Assembly: GCA_013368315.1 (NCBI GenBank) | Contig: JAACJM010000051.1 | Location: forward strand, 1 to 64,000 | Direction of reading: 5' to 3' | From: Tetrapyrgos nigripes | Taxonomy: Eukaryota; Basidiomycota; Agaricomycetes; Agaricales; Campanellaceae | Length of the DNA: 64,000 nt | Part shown: piece after piece, positions 55,701-63,533 of the stretch | How the letters are laid out: each line of letters begins with the position of its first letter | Position numbering within the stretch: the first letter of the stretch is position 1 | Translations under genes and position numbers: made by a program | The notes under the pieces: generated by a model | The model's database searches: none | Told to the model about the DNA's origin: nothing | The model's input: the letters and a program-made list of their open reading frames with translations, nothing else

Positions 55701-56767
55701 TTTCCAAGCATGGCTTACCTAGTGATATAGTCTCTGATAGGGGAAGTACTTTTGTTTCAAAGTTCTGGAGAGCCCTCTGTGAATTGTTAGAGATTCAACT
55801 TAACTTCTCTACAGCGTATCACCCAGAGACTGATGGACAGACCGAACGAACCAATCAAACGTTAGAACAATATCTGCGGATTTTTGTCAATTATGAACAG
55901 AATGATTGGGACGAATTACTCCCCTTAGCTGAATACGCGTATAATGATGCTCCACATGCCACCACAAACATCTCCCCTTTCTTCGCCAATAAGGGATTCC
56001 ACCCACGGCTTACTTTCGCAATAAAAAGCATCAATAATCACGCCGCACATCAGAAGGTCAAAGAGATGACGGATATGCACCAATATTTGAAGAAGCAAAT
56101 TGAGAAAGTAAACGAAAACATGGTGGAGTATGCGGATAAGAACAGGAGTGAAATCCCCGACGAATTCGAGGAAAATACGCATGTATGGCTCGATGCGCGT
56201 AATATCACTACCAAACGACCTGCTAAGAAGTTCGACTATAAATACCTTGGACCGTTCAAGATAGTTAAACGAATAGGAACCCACGCATATAGACTCAAAC
56301 TTCCTAGCTCAATGAGCGGAATACACAACGTATTCCATGCCCGGATGCTTGCCAAATACCACGAAGACAAAGTCAGGGAGCATCCACAACCACCACCATA
56401 TGAGACCAAATTGGAGAAATCGGGAGTGTACGAAGTAGAAGAGATAGTAGATTCGAAAGTAGAGCAGAAAGTGTTGAAGTACCTGGTAAAATGGAAGGAT
56501 TACGGCGATGAAGAAAATACTTGGCAAACTTTACGCACCTTGAAAAATTCCATCGACGCAATCGAAGATTTCCAGCTCAGAAACCCCGACAAACCACATG
56601 CAACGCAAGAACAATTGGAAGCCCTAGAACAGGGGGAAAAGATACCCCGAACCGAAACCACGGAGCCCAAAAAATCAACCAAAAAGATAAACACTACTCA
56701 ATCACAACCGACAAATCAGGAGAAACGAAGATCTCCAAGGTTTCAATCCCAAACGGAAGCCAATTGA
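52781..56767 (+). CDS. pol: Element B pol polyprotein (intact)
   Basis: 1,328 codons without a stop. Aspartic protease ALIDSGAS (Asp at residue 34), RT with VIYLDDILIF (about residue 490), RNase H (ESDASDYAIAA, FDKELLAIVDSFNQW, VYSDHNNLQFF; about 645-745), integrase zinc region (HHDHKLRGHPGIRK, CETCARAKS; about 855-905), DDE core (SVDHIVELPES, VSDRGSTF, PETDGQTERTNQ; about 930-1030) and C-terminal chromodomain (VYEVEEIVDSKV, LVKWKDYGDEENTW; about 1215-1265), then a Lys/Gln-rich tail. The frame is -1 relative to gag and stays open upstream of the ATG to about 52690, so a -1 shift or reinitiation is likely. It is the only complete pol in the window. Confidence 0.95.
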   Translation: MGTSVTITSRSDQAFIIQTKIFDRNSSYLSALIDSGASRSFIDYKQANKYPDKLCLLGKPLPLTLFDGENTSAGVITHSIQIPLHYEDGTTHIEEMLVTKLHPAAQIVLGFQWLRRVNPQIDWKGLSFAFEGGIRLQASLLENYHLQPVEKRKVTIEEEVEEKEERHTLTLDDPLLLLESEFLEYLQSENKGPTTPERGKENLKERDKGRTDNEEPETKHKKPIKCEIPEKTLEILQNKTQVPKISLIGAAPFAALVNQGCEAYTLYIAPTKNWSSTETTKGGAAQVGTEERKGDTEEEEIRRIIPEPYHSWIKVFSSGEALRMPPHRPYDVTIDTGENELPQPSKLYNMSETELKSLKDYLDEMLGKGFIRASKSPIGAPVLFAKKKDGSLRMCVDFRALNKVTIRNKYPLPLIGDLMDRLRKAKHFTKLDLRVGYNNVRVAEGHEWKTAFRTRYGAFEYLVMPFGLTNAPSVFQRFMNDILHDMIDVFMVIYLDDILIFSDNEEEHIEHVKKVLERLAQHDLHLKPSKCDFHVDSVEYLGMIVSKEGISMDPEKVEVIRSWKEPRNLKELQSFLGFANFYRRFIDNYSGIVKPLTTLTSKKVSFEWTPQRQKVFDLLKEAFTQAPILRHFDPTLPVIAESDASDYAIAAILSQPHPETGEIHPVAFHARAMGPAELNYDIFDKELLAIVDSFNQWRAYLEGSKYTVQVYSDHNNLQFFTTTKKLSRRQARWSEFLSGFDYTINYRPGRLGGKPDALTRRADVYPRKAEMEQRNKNNEKILIPPERLCAGLVINEELNLQKIRNTTDKYLQMGEKIAKSNDPGPFKFEDGLLMREGLIYVPEGHSLRHSIIQEHHDHKLRGHPGIRKTMKLIQRTYFWPKLYKDVKLYVRTCETCARAKSRRNKPYGLLKPLPISRRPWTSISVDHIVELPESNGHDAIMVVVCRTTKMAIFISCHTTDNAPELAKLFIRFVFSKHGLPSDIVSDRGSTFVSKFWRALCELLEIQLNFSTAYHPETDGQTERTNQTLEQYLRIFVNYEQNDWDELLPLAEYAYNDAPHATTNISPFFANKGFHPRLTFAIKSINNHAAHQKVKEMTDMHQYLKKQIEKVNENMVEYADKNRSEIPDEFEENTHVWLDARNITTKRPAKKFDYKYLGPFKIVKRIGTHAYRLKLPSSMSGIHNVFHARMLAKYHEDKVREHPQPPPYETKLEKSGVYEVEEIVDSKVEQKVLKYLVKWKDYGDEENTWQTLRTLKNSIDAIEDFQLRNPDKPHATQEQLEALEQGEKIPRTETTEPKKSTKKINTTQSQPTNQEKRRSPRFQSQTEAN

Positions 56768-57256
56768 CCCTTTACTCAGTCAAGCCAATGGTACTAAATC
56801 TATTACACTCGGTAATCTAAACTACTCTAGGTACTAAAAAGGGACATACACACCTACAGGGAGACAACGGCTCTCCATCATGGTAGTACGAGTCTAAGAG
56901 ATAAAAGATTACCAAATCGTCAGACACGCCCAAACAAAGTCTGCCGTCGGCAACAATTTGGCAAACTGCGGCATCTCTATCAGCCACAAGCAATTCAACG
57001 CGTCAAAAGGAAACGACCAGCAAGGAATATCACATTCAAGACGCACAAGGGTATACAAGGGTATCGTAGTACTACGGAATAAATGCTACATACAGTCCAA
57101 AACTTTAGTCCATCAATTTTTCCACAAACGGCACTCCCGCCGCATCAATTCTCCTTGTTAACCGACTTCTTCCCGCGAACTTTTGGTGGAAATTTAAATC
57201 TGAGAAGCACTAACCATCAATACAACGGCAGGGAACAAATGACGAAAGCCAGAGAC
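56768..57256 (+). other. Element B post-pol region
   Basis: No sense ORF of note was recognised after pol. The segment leads to the region carrying the minus-strand gene. Confidence 0.4.
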
Positions 57257-57563
57257 TCACCCGGCTTTACCATTAAAGGTACGACGACCTTGCGAAGTAA
57301 CAACGGGAATACCCATGGGAGTAGCTGTGGTAGAAGACGAACGAGCTTTGGGAATTTTGCTTGGAGTAGATGGTGGGACTGGAGTAACAGGGATGTTGAA
57401 ACGACGGGCCGGAGTCGTGAAAGGATTGGTAGAAGGAGGAATGTCAATGACTATTTTAGGAACGGGTGGAGGAGCCGCAGCAGGATTGACGAAAGCGTTA
57501 GCAGAGGGACCCGAGAGGAGGTTGGAAAGCAAAGCGGCTGGAATGGGAACAGGACCGGGGTGA
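57257..57563 (-). CDS. Second minus-strand ORF in element B, Pro/Ala-rich
   Basis: Open frame reading HPGPVPIPAALLSNLLSGPS near 57560 and ending RRTFNGKAG-stop at 57257. It is Pro/Ala/Thr-rich and probably disordered. A good acceptor (TCGGTAG) lies just upstream at about 57566, so it may be a further exon of the gene at 57697-58488 or a separate one. The joining donor could not be fixed. Confidence 0.45.
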
Positions 57564-57696
57564 CTACCGATGAGGGATAACAGCCATCAGTGACGAAAAC
57601 ACATAAGGAGAAAAGTTATTAATAAAACTTATGGAGAATTCATCACTATGTTCTCAATACAAGCCACTTCGCGATCGGCATGGGGAAGAATCTGGT

Positions 57697-58488
57697 TCAT
57701 CGTTGCATCCCCTCCTGAATAGACCCAGTGATAGTTTTCGAAGCGGTAAACGAGTGAAGCAACATGGTGCCAAGACTGTCGAAAGCCATGGAAGTCGTAG
57801 TCGCACGATCCCGAATAACGTTGATAGGAGCCCCCGAGCGAATAGCCTCGTGAAGAAGTAGCAGTGCCCCATCCAAGCTCGTCATGTACTGACGAATCGT
57901 GGCTTCTTGACGAATAAGGTTGCCACGAATACCTTGCAAACCGACGGTAGCCAAAAAACGGATCTCTGTCTGCATAGTAGAAATCAATTGCTGAGATGTG
58001 GCTGAAGAAAGAATCAGCGATCGTTGAAAGAAATCAAGACAATCCAATAAAATACTTACTATGCATCTTGCGCCAACCCTCAGCATCACGATCGACCTTC
58101 GCAATAGCCCTTTTCGTAACCAAGATAAGCAAACACGAAGAGTCAAACTAGGGAAATCAATAAGTACTCACTGAAGACGTTCCTGCGTAGATTGATCCAC
58201 CTCAGCAGTTAATCCGAGGATGATGGCCTCCTTGATCTTAATTTCGGTCTCAAGGTCCTTGATTCGGTTACCGAGACGGACAATACTGTCCATCGAAGGA
58301 GAAACACTGAGGAAACAAACAAAGAACTTGATTCAGCCACAATTCGAGAACTACGAATGGAATACTTACCCCGTGTGTTCAGGACCAGAGTAATGTGCGT
58401 TGAGACCTGGGATAGGGCTACCGAGAGGCGGCAACGAGACCGGAGTAGGACAAGGAGTAGAGGGATAGAGAAAAGTAGGAGAATCCAT
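57697..58488 (-). CDS. Four-exon antisense gene inside element B
   Basis: ATG at 58488. Exons 58488-58370, 58306-58172, 58109-58060 and 58001-57697 join with consistent phases (2, 2, 1) through GTAAGT, GTGAGT and GTAAGT donors and CAG/AAG acceptors; introns are 57-63 bp. The product is about 200 residues: a Pro-rich start (MDSPTFLYPSTPCPTPVSLP), then a helical, probably coiled-coil body (VRLGNRIKDLETEIKIKEAI, LISTMQTEIRFLATVG, YMTSLDGALLLLHEAI). No known domain. It lies opposite to gag-pol between pol and the 3' LTR. Introns on the strand opposite to the genomic RNA survive retrotransposition, which fits a stable resident gene. Confidence 0.72.
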
Positions 58489-58839
58489 TGCATGAGTCGG
58501 ATAAAGAGGAAGGGAATTGGTGAAGAAAAGTGGGAAGAACCTCTGCCCTTTTATACTTGAATCAAGACCCCTGGACCATAAATTCTGGGAACCCCAAGGT
58601 CAAAAAATCAGGACAATGCAGAAGGGTTTTCGGAGTCCACTTCGATGGTTTTAGAGGAACACTGAATGGAATTACCAAATTCAGGTGTGAACATTGATAT
58701 AAAAAAAAAATACACAACATGGTGCTAAGGGACTACTTATCCCGAAAATTAAAAACCAGAAGCAGAGAAGCATCTTGTCTGGACTCCGAAGGCACCTGTA
58801 CGATGCCTTCGAGGGCTCAGGCATGAAGGGAGGGAGTAC

Positions 58840-59656
58840 TGTTACGACGCGTCCAAAAACCAGGCTTACGCGATCTCAATGGACCGAATAAGTAAACCCG
58901 ACAGACGCCACAGAGAACGGGAACGCATACCCAAACCGACAAACTACAACAGAGCAAGGGAATGGATTACCGGATATAGATATCCAGAGACGACTGGAAG
59001 AAGACGAAGATTGTTGAGATGGTTCTGAAGAAATGAATGGAGAGAGAGAGTTCTACCCCAAAAGGAAGGGAAGGGATCAGTAAGTCATTAAGAGTCAAGA
59101 AGGACCCGAAGAGTCACAGAAGCCAGAGGAGAGGAGATGACTCAGGATAATGAGTCATCGGGAGACAAGTCAGAGTCGGGAAAAGGTTACGAGAGAATAG
59201 GAGTCAGTAATAGTCATACCCCCTATTTAGTTTTTTAGTATATAAAGTGGCTGGGGACTCGCGAAGCCCCCAGTCTGCTATTTTGTAACTACATACATTG
59301 AAATATAACTTGTTTACCTTTACTTAACTATCTACGGCTGCCATTTAACTCAACAAACTGCAACAAACCTACCGTAAGTCTACATTCTCACCTGCCGTCA
59401 AACCTTTGACTGCATCACCATCAACCAACCAATCCCATCACTTCGATTATCTGAGTGTACTCTAAATTGAGTGTTCCAATCAACTACCCTTAAGTCCGAG
59501 TGAGTCCTTCGGATATCAAGACCGTTCAACAAATATCAACCCCTATCCGCACGTGTCATTGAGCTGCCTAGCGGTTCTTAGTTGCAGGACATAAGCACAT
59601 CATAAATACCTTGTATTACATACTTAAATAATACAATTTGTGTACGCGTCCTAACA
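58840..59656 (+). repeat. 3' LTR of element B
   Basis: 817 bp, same length as the 5' LTR and about 99% identical; the differences seen are all A/G type. Preceded by GAAGGGAGGGAGTAC. Confidence 0.93.
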
Positions 59657-59661
59657 TGAAG

Positions 59662-60194
59662 GCGTCTGGTTTTCTTCCTCGTTCGGAAGTACCATTCGAC
59701 CCGATAGGAGGTGTATCAGCCATGACTGAGTCGTTTGGGTCGGACGGATTTGGAGAAGGAGGTGTAGGAGGACGACGAGGGGCTACGGATGGTCCTTCGG
59801 CGGATGGAATGGTGGGCGAAGAAGGTGGGGAAGTGGGATCGTTTGGTTCTGATGGGTTATTGGGAGGGGTTTCTGGTACTGGGTCAGGTTCGGAGGGTTG
59901 GTTGGTAGGTGTAGAGGTCCCTTGGCGCGATTCGGTTTTAGGTTTTCGATGTGCCTTTTGGATTGCAAGTTCTTGGAGCTGGGTTATAACGTGTAACCAA
60001 CTCGGGAGTTCTACGTTAGTAAGTCGTTGAGTGTTGTATCTGTTCAGACACGGTTGTGTGGTGCATGGGACCCAAGGATCGTCACCGTTTTCAGGGATAT
60101 AGCAGGCGTCTTGGTTTGATGCGGGATGGAATATGTGTGGTCGGTTGGCACAATGGAGGTTCGGGTCTGCAGATGCGGATTGTCGCTTGGTCAT
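59662..60194 (-). CDS. gag: Element A gag, 5' part (before the B insertion)
   Basis: ATG at 60194, three bases after and in frame with the pre-gag stop TAG. It encodes a Cys-containing start (HCANRPHIFHPASNQDACYI) and a long Pro/Ser-rich acidic linker. The frame is cut by B's target duplication at 59657-59661 and resumes in phase at 40388. Confidence 0.8.
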
Positions 60195-60197
60195 ACA

Positions 60198-60635
60198 CTA
60201 ATTTTTTACGAAAGGTAGTTGGGCCCTAGGATAAAGGAAGATGCTAGACCGTATTTGGGGGAAGGTGATGATGGGGAATAGTCGATGTTTTCTGAAGAAT
60301 AGAGGTCCTTCGATATGAACCACCGTTTCTCCTGTATTAAAGTCCTCTTTCACCGTTATGTATGAGAACGTTGAGAGAACCACGTCACCTGAGGTAAGTT
60401 TCCACACCCAACGTCTTGTGCAAACGAAGTGTCGGTCAAAGCTCCAAGGGTCCGCTCGTATATTTCTTCCGTGGGAGACCAGGTATTCGGTGTGCAAGAG
60501 GTAGCGAGGGAGAGGAAATGGAACCCATTCGTAGTCACGAGGGGTTATAGTGGGTTCGATACGAATTCGGGGATGTGGGGTAGACAGAGTGAAGAAGGGA
60601 GGATTTGTGAGGTGGGTGTATGGGAGTTCGTTCAA
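60198..60635 (-). CDS. Element A pre-gag ORF
   Basis: 145 codons open right after the 5' LTR (previous in-frame stop is the TGA inside the LTR end) with no ATG anywhere in frame; it must start at a non-AUG codon, by splicing, or as a gag extension, since stop TAG, TGT and the gag ATG are in the same frame. The core aligns to C's pre-gag ORF: SFDRHFVCTRRWVWKLTSGD followed by YITVKEDFNTGETVVHIEGP. No family recognised. Presence in two subfamilies suggests a conserved function. Confidence 0.6.
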   Translation of the reverse strand: MNELPYTHLTNPPFFTLSTPHPRIRIEPTITPRDYEWVPFPLPRYLLHTEYLVSHGRNIRADPWSFDRHFVCTRRWVWKLTSGDVVLSTFSYITVKEDFNTGETVVHIEGPLFFRKHRLFPIITFPQIRSSIFLYPRAQLPFVKN

Positions 60636-60636
60636 G

Positions 60637-61152
60637 TGTCAAGGTTGTCGGTACACTCAATAACCACCCAAGTCACACAATACGAGAAAGCCGGTTACAA
60701 GAGAATAGATTGATCAAGAGAGATAGAGAGATAGAGAGATAGAGAGAAAGTAAGCTGACTAGGCTCAACACTGCATAGTAAAAGTACAGAGCGGAGACGA
60801 AGTGAACGAACTAAGGAATTGGTTACAAAGATCACAGGTATATAAGTAAAATATGAACAGATGGGAACGAGTAAGTAATAATAGACGGTATCATGTGGAA
60901 ATGTCAAAGGTGAGAGAGTAAAGAGTTGAATATGGATAGATGAAGGTACTGGATCATAAGGAATGATTGACAGTGAGAATGTCCATGGAGATAGGAATCA
61001 GAGGAGATAAAAGTATGAGTCATAGATCTGTAGAGATGGTAACTATAGACGATGATGAGAAATGATTGATGTTTATGGGGTTAAAGTGGGAAATAAGTAG
61101 TAGAGGGAAAAGAATAGAAAAGAAATGAATAGGCGGGGAGCGATTTGTGACA
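60637..61152 (-). repeat. 5' LTR of element A
   Basis: 516 bp; differs from the 3' LTR by one base insertion and about five transitions. Followed by TSD ATAAA. Confidence 0.93.
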
Positions 61153-61157
61153 ATAAA

Positions 61158-61618
61158 CATAGTGTGTTGGAATCAATAGTGTTGAATCAAATTTGTTGGT
61201 TTTGTGTGTTACCTTTTGTGTGTGTCCTCGGACTTGTGAAATTGGTTATAAGGCATTTGGGCCTACAAATTGTGAAATTGAAACTGTTGGTTTATACCTT
61301 TGTGGACTTGTTATAGTCTTTGTGTGTGTTTAACTTGTGTGCACTCATGCAAAACCTTACCAAAAACCCCAAAAGCCCTTGTAGTACAAGTGAACTGTTG
61401 AGTATTCTGACTACTCAGAACACTCACACTTTACAATTTGTATAAAAGTCTTTAAGTTTGTGTTTGTTCTACACTTACGCAAAGGACACCTATTATACGA
61501 TGTTGGGCTGATCACTGCCACTTGGAATCTTATGTTTGTTATGTGTTATCATTGTGATTCCAAGTGAATGGTGCAGTGTAGGCCATTGAGATTAGCCTTG
61601 GTGGCTCAAGTGGAGTCA
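61158..61618. other. AT/GT-rich flank right of element A
   Basis: Rich in TTGTG words. An exact 11-base inverted pair CACTTGGAATC/GATTCCAAGTG lies at 61519-61529 and 61556-61566. No gene seen. Confidence 0.5.
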
Positions 61619-61691
61619 AGCACTGTAGCTCAGTGGTTAGAGCAACACAGGCCATATGTGAAGGTCTGGGGTTTAAATCCCCATAGAGCCA
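61619..61691 (+). tRNA. tRNA-like sequence (decayed tRNA or SINE head), anticodon position CCA
   Basis: The 73-base cloverleaf has correct spacing 7-2-4-8-4-1-5-7-5-5-5-7-5-7-1. D stem GCTC/GAGC and T stem TGGGG/CCCCA are perfect, and the anticodon stem pairs 4 of 5. The acceptor stem pairs only 5 of 7, position 33 is G instead of U, and the B box reads GGTTTAAATCC instead of GGTTCGAATCC. CCA (Trp) would be the anticodon. The defects suggest a pseudo-tRNA or SINE head rather than a working tRNA. Confidence 0.45.
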
Positions 61692-62235
61692 CTTCTGTTT
61701 AACTTGTGGTCATAAGCATATTCATTATCAGCACAACTAAGGCGGCGGATGAGCTCAAAAGACGACAAAATAGTCCGTAAAGGAGAGGAATGACCAGCTG
61801 AAGAGAAAAAATGTAGATGAGAGAGATATACCTCAAAATGCTGAAGCAAACGCACCAGGGGATGCCAAGAGCCCATTGATATCAGAAAAACTGAAGAACA
61901 GTCAGGAGAACTATCAACCAACCTATAGAGTGTTGGAAAATGAACAATGCCTGCAAACAATAAGACAAGGCGACATACCAAAGTTGTATTACAGAGGGAA
62001 ATAGACCTCCTGCAGTCGTGATCGTTGAACGAAGGGACACATATTGCCTTGAGATCGCTGTGATGCACAAAGGCGAGAAAAATGGACTATGGCTCTGGGA
62101 GTATGACTGCAAGAGTCAACCATTAGTGATGTCCAGCAATCCGAAAAGAAGACAGACCTTGAGAGATATCGCCATAGACCAGTGAATGACTTGAAATGCT
62201 GACTTAGGGTTAGCAGTACAGCCTATCTTGCTGGG
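61692..62235. other. Stretch with one unrecognised minus-strand ORF
   Basis: A 131-codon minus-strand ORF at 61673-62068 overlaps the tRNA-like end; its product is not recognised and may be part of a SINE body or a chance frame. Confidence 0.3.
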
Positions 62236-62525
62236 GTCAGCTGGACACCAAGTTCTGCTCAGAGACATGACTCCAAGTCATGCCTGTTGTCGTTGTCGTG
62301 GAGGAAGATCAAGTTAGCGCTGTATTATGTCAGAGCCTCGATCTCAAGTTAACACTGTATATTATGTCAGGGCCCCGACCTCAAGTTATCCTCAACTTAC
62401 TCAACTCATCTAGGACTTCCACCTTCGCTATCCAATCTGGATCTATGCAGGAATGACTTGGGGTCATTCATATACATGACTTGGTGTCGTGGCCATGGAG
62501 GACTGGACTTGGTGTCCAGTTTTCT
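62236..62525. repeat. Small hairpin cluster with GACT/AGTC arms
   Basis: CATGACT-cca-AGTCATG (62266-62282), GAATGACT-tgg-GGTCATTC (62451-62469), ATGAC-ttggt-GTCGT (about 62475-62490) and CTGGAC-ttggt-GTCCAG (62503-62519). Arms of five to eight bases and three-to-five-base loops match the design of the other hairpin arrays. The words CCAAGTC and ACTTGG recur in between. Confidence 0.6.
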
Positions 62526-63160
62526 CCCAGTTACGCTTCAGCACTCATCTCAGCTCGACAATGGCGACTCCGAGAGGCTGAGTCTACCTGGTTCTCTTAC
62601 TCCGCTGGACCGATGCTGACCTGACTTATCTTTAGCAGGCATTCTTGCTTTCCAACACTTTATGTGTTTTCAACTCTCTTTGTCACAGTGTTCGGCCTCG
62701 CGACATCCAAGGCCCTTCACTATATTGGTTCACGTCTTCTCATACACTCTGGTAGCATTCAAGACTGACTAGCACTCTGAATCCATCTTTCAGTATGTTT
62801 TTCTACTCACTGTAATTGATGTCTTGCTCATGATTATTTTTCTGTTTTGTTTTTACAAACTGTTATTTCCTCACTTTCTGGACGGTAGTGCCTGCTTGCA
62901 CAGCCCAAGCATAGCCGCATTTTTACTGCTTCCTCTTAGACTGTCATGACCCTATGGCGCTCTTCAAGCGACTTTGGATCTGACAGTCTTCAGAGAGCAA
63001 GCTCAAGACCTTGTGTTTGTCAGTTTAGAATCATATGTCTTCCACGGAGACTGTATGGCGCTCTTCTAGTGCATGACATTCCTCATTTGAACATATCAAA
63101 ACTCCCAAACATTGTTTGTTGATCTCCCAGCCACCTGAGGGATCAGTTAGTCTTATGGTA
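62526..63160. other. Unassigned, partly repeated
   Basis: TATGGCGCTCTTC occurs twice (about 62952 and 63053) with CATGAC or AGACTGT nearby, a small direct repeat. No ORF of note. Confidence 0.35.
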
Positions 63161-63533
63161 ATCTCACAGCATGAGCCGTACCAGTGCCTTATTACGTAAG
63201 TAAGAGCGGCATCACAAGGGCAAGAGGATTTCGAAACTGAACTGCTTCATTATTTCTTTTATGTACTTAGATACTATGTAGGACAGCGTGTATAAAGTTA
63301 TGGAGAAAAATATGGAGTAGAAGATGTATATATTGAGCAGAGAGATCTCTCACAGCATGAGCCGTACCAGTGCCTTATTACGTAAGTAAGAGCGGCATCA
63401 CAAGGGCAAGAGGATTTCGAAACTGAACTGCTTCATTATTTCTTTTATGTACTTAGATACTATGTAGGACAGCGTGTATAAAGTTATGGAGAAAAATATG
63501 GAGTAGAAGATGTATATATTGAGCAGAGAGATC
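63161..63533. repeat. 186-bp exact tandem duplication
   Basis: CTCACAGCATGAGCCGTACC starts at 63163 and 63349. The two copies appear identical to the end (AGCAGAGAGATCT). No coding content. Identity implies a very recent duplication or an assembly artefact. Confidence 0.85.

Larger units (their letters stand above)
40384..59661 (+). mobile_element. Element B: large Ty3/Gypsy chromovirus, interrupted by C
   Basis: Plus-strand element with 817-bp LTRs at 40389-41205 and 58840-59656 and target duplication TGAAG at 40384-40388 and 59657-59661, inserted in A's gag. Own length without C is about 11.7 kb, large for the group, because gag is very long and a 2-kb segment with a minus-strand spliced gene lies between pol and the 3' LTR. 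The polypurine tract AAGGGAGGGAG precedes the 3' LTR. LTRs differ at about seven sites. Confidence 0.95.
33741..61157 (-). mobile_element. Element A: Ty3/Gypsy chromovirus, interrupted by B
   Basis: Minus-strand LTR retrotransposon bounded by LTRs at 33746-34260 and 60637-61152, with target duplication ATAAA at 33741-33745 and 61153-61157. Order in its own reading direction: 5' LTR, pre-gag ORF, gag, pol (protease, RT, RNase H, integrase, chromodomain), third ORF, polypurine tract (AGAGGGGGTAA), 3' LTR. Removing B leaves about 8.1 kb. It carries five in-frame TGA codons, so this copy is not autonomous now. LTRs differ at about six sites, mostly transitions at CpG. Confidence 0.95.

Noticed and set aside
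57083..57580. 165-codon plus-strand ORF after element B pol
   Set aside because: It is the complement of the Pro-rich minus-strand ORF, which has better splice context; Arg/Gly-rich composition is typical of a shadow frame.
63183..63260. Candidate small RNA in the duplicated 186-bp unit
   Set aside because: No match to U6, SRP, 5S or box C/D or H/ACA signatures that I could recognise.
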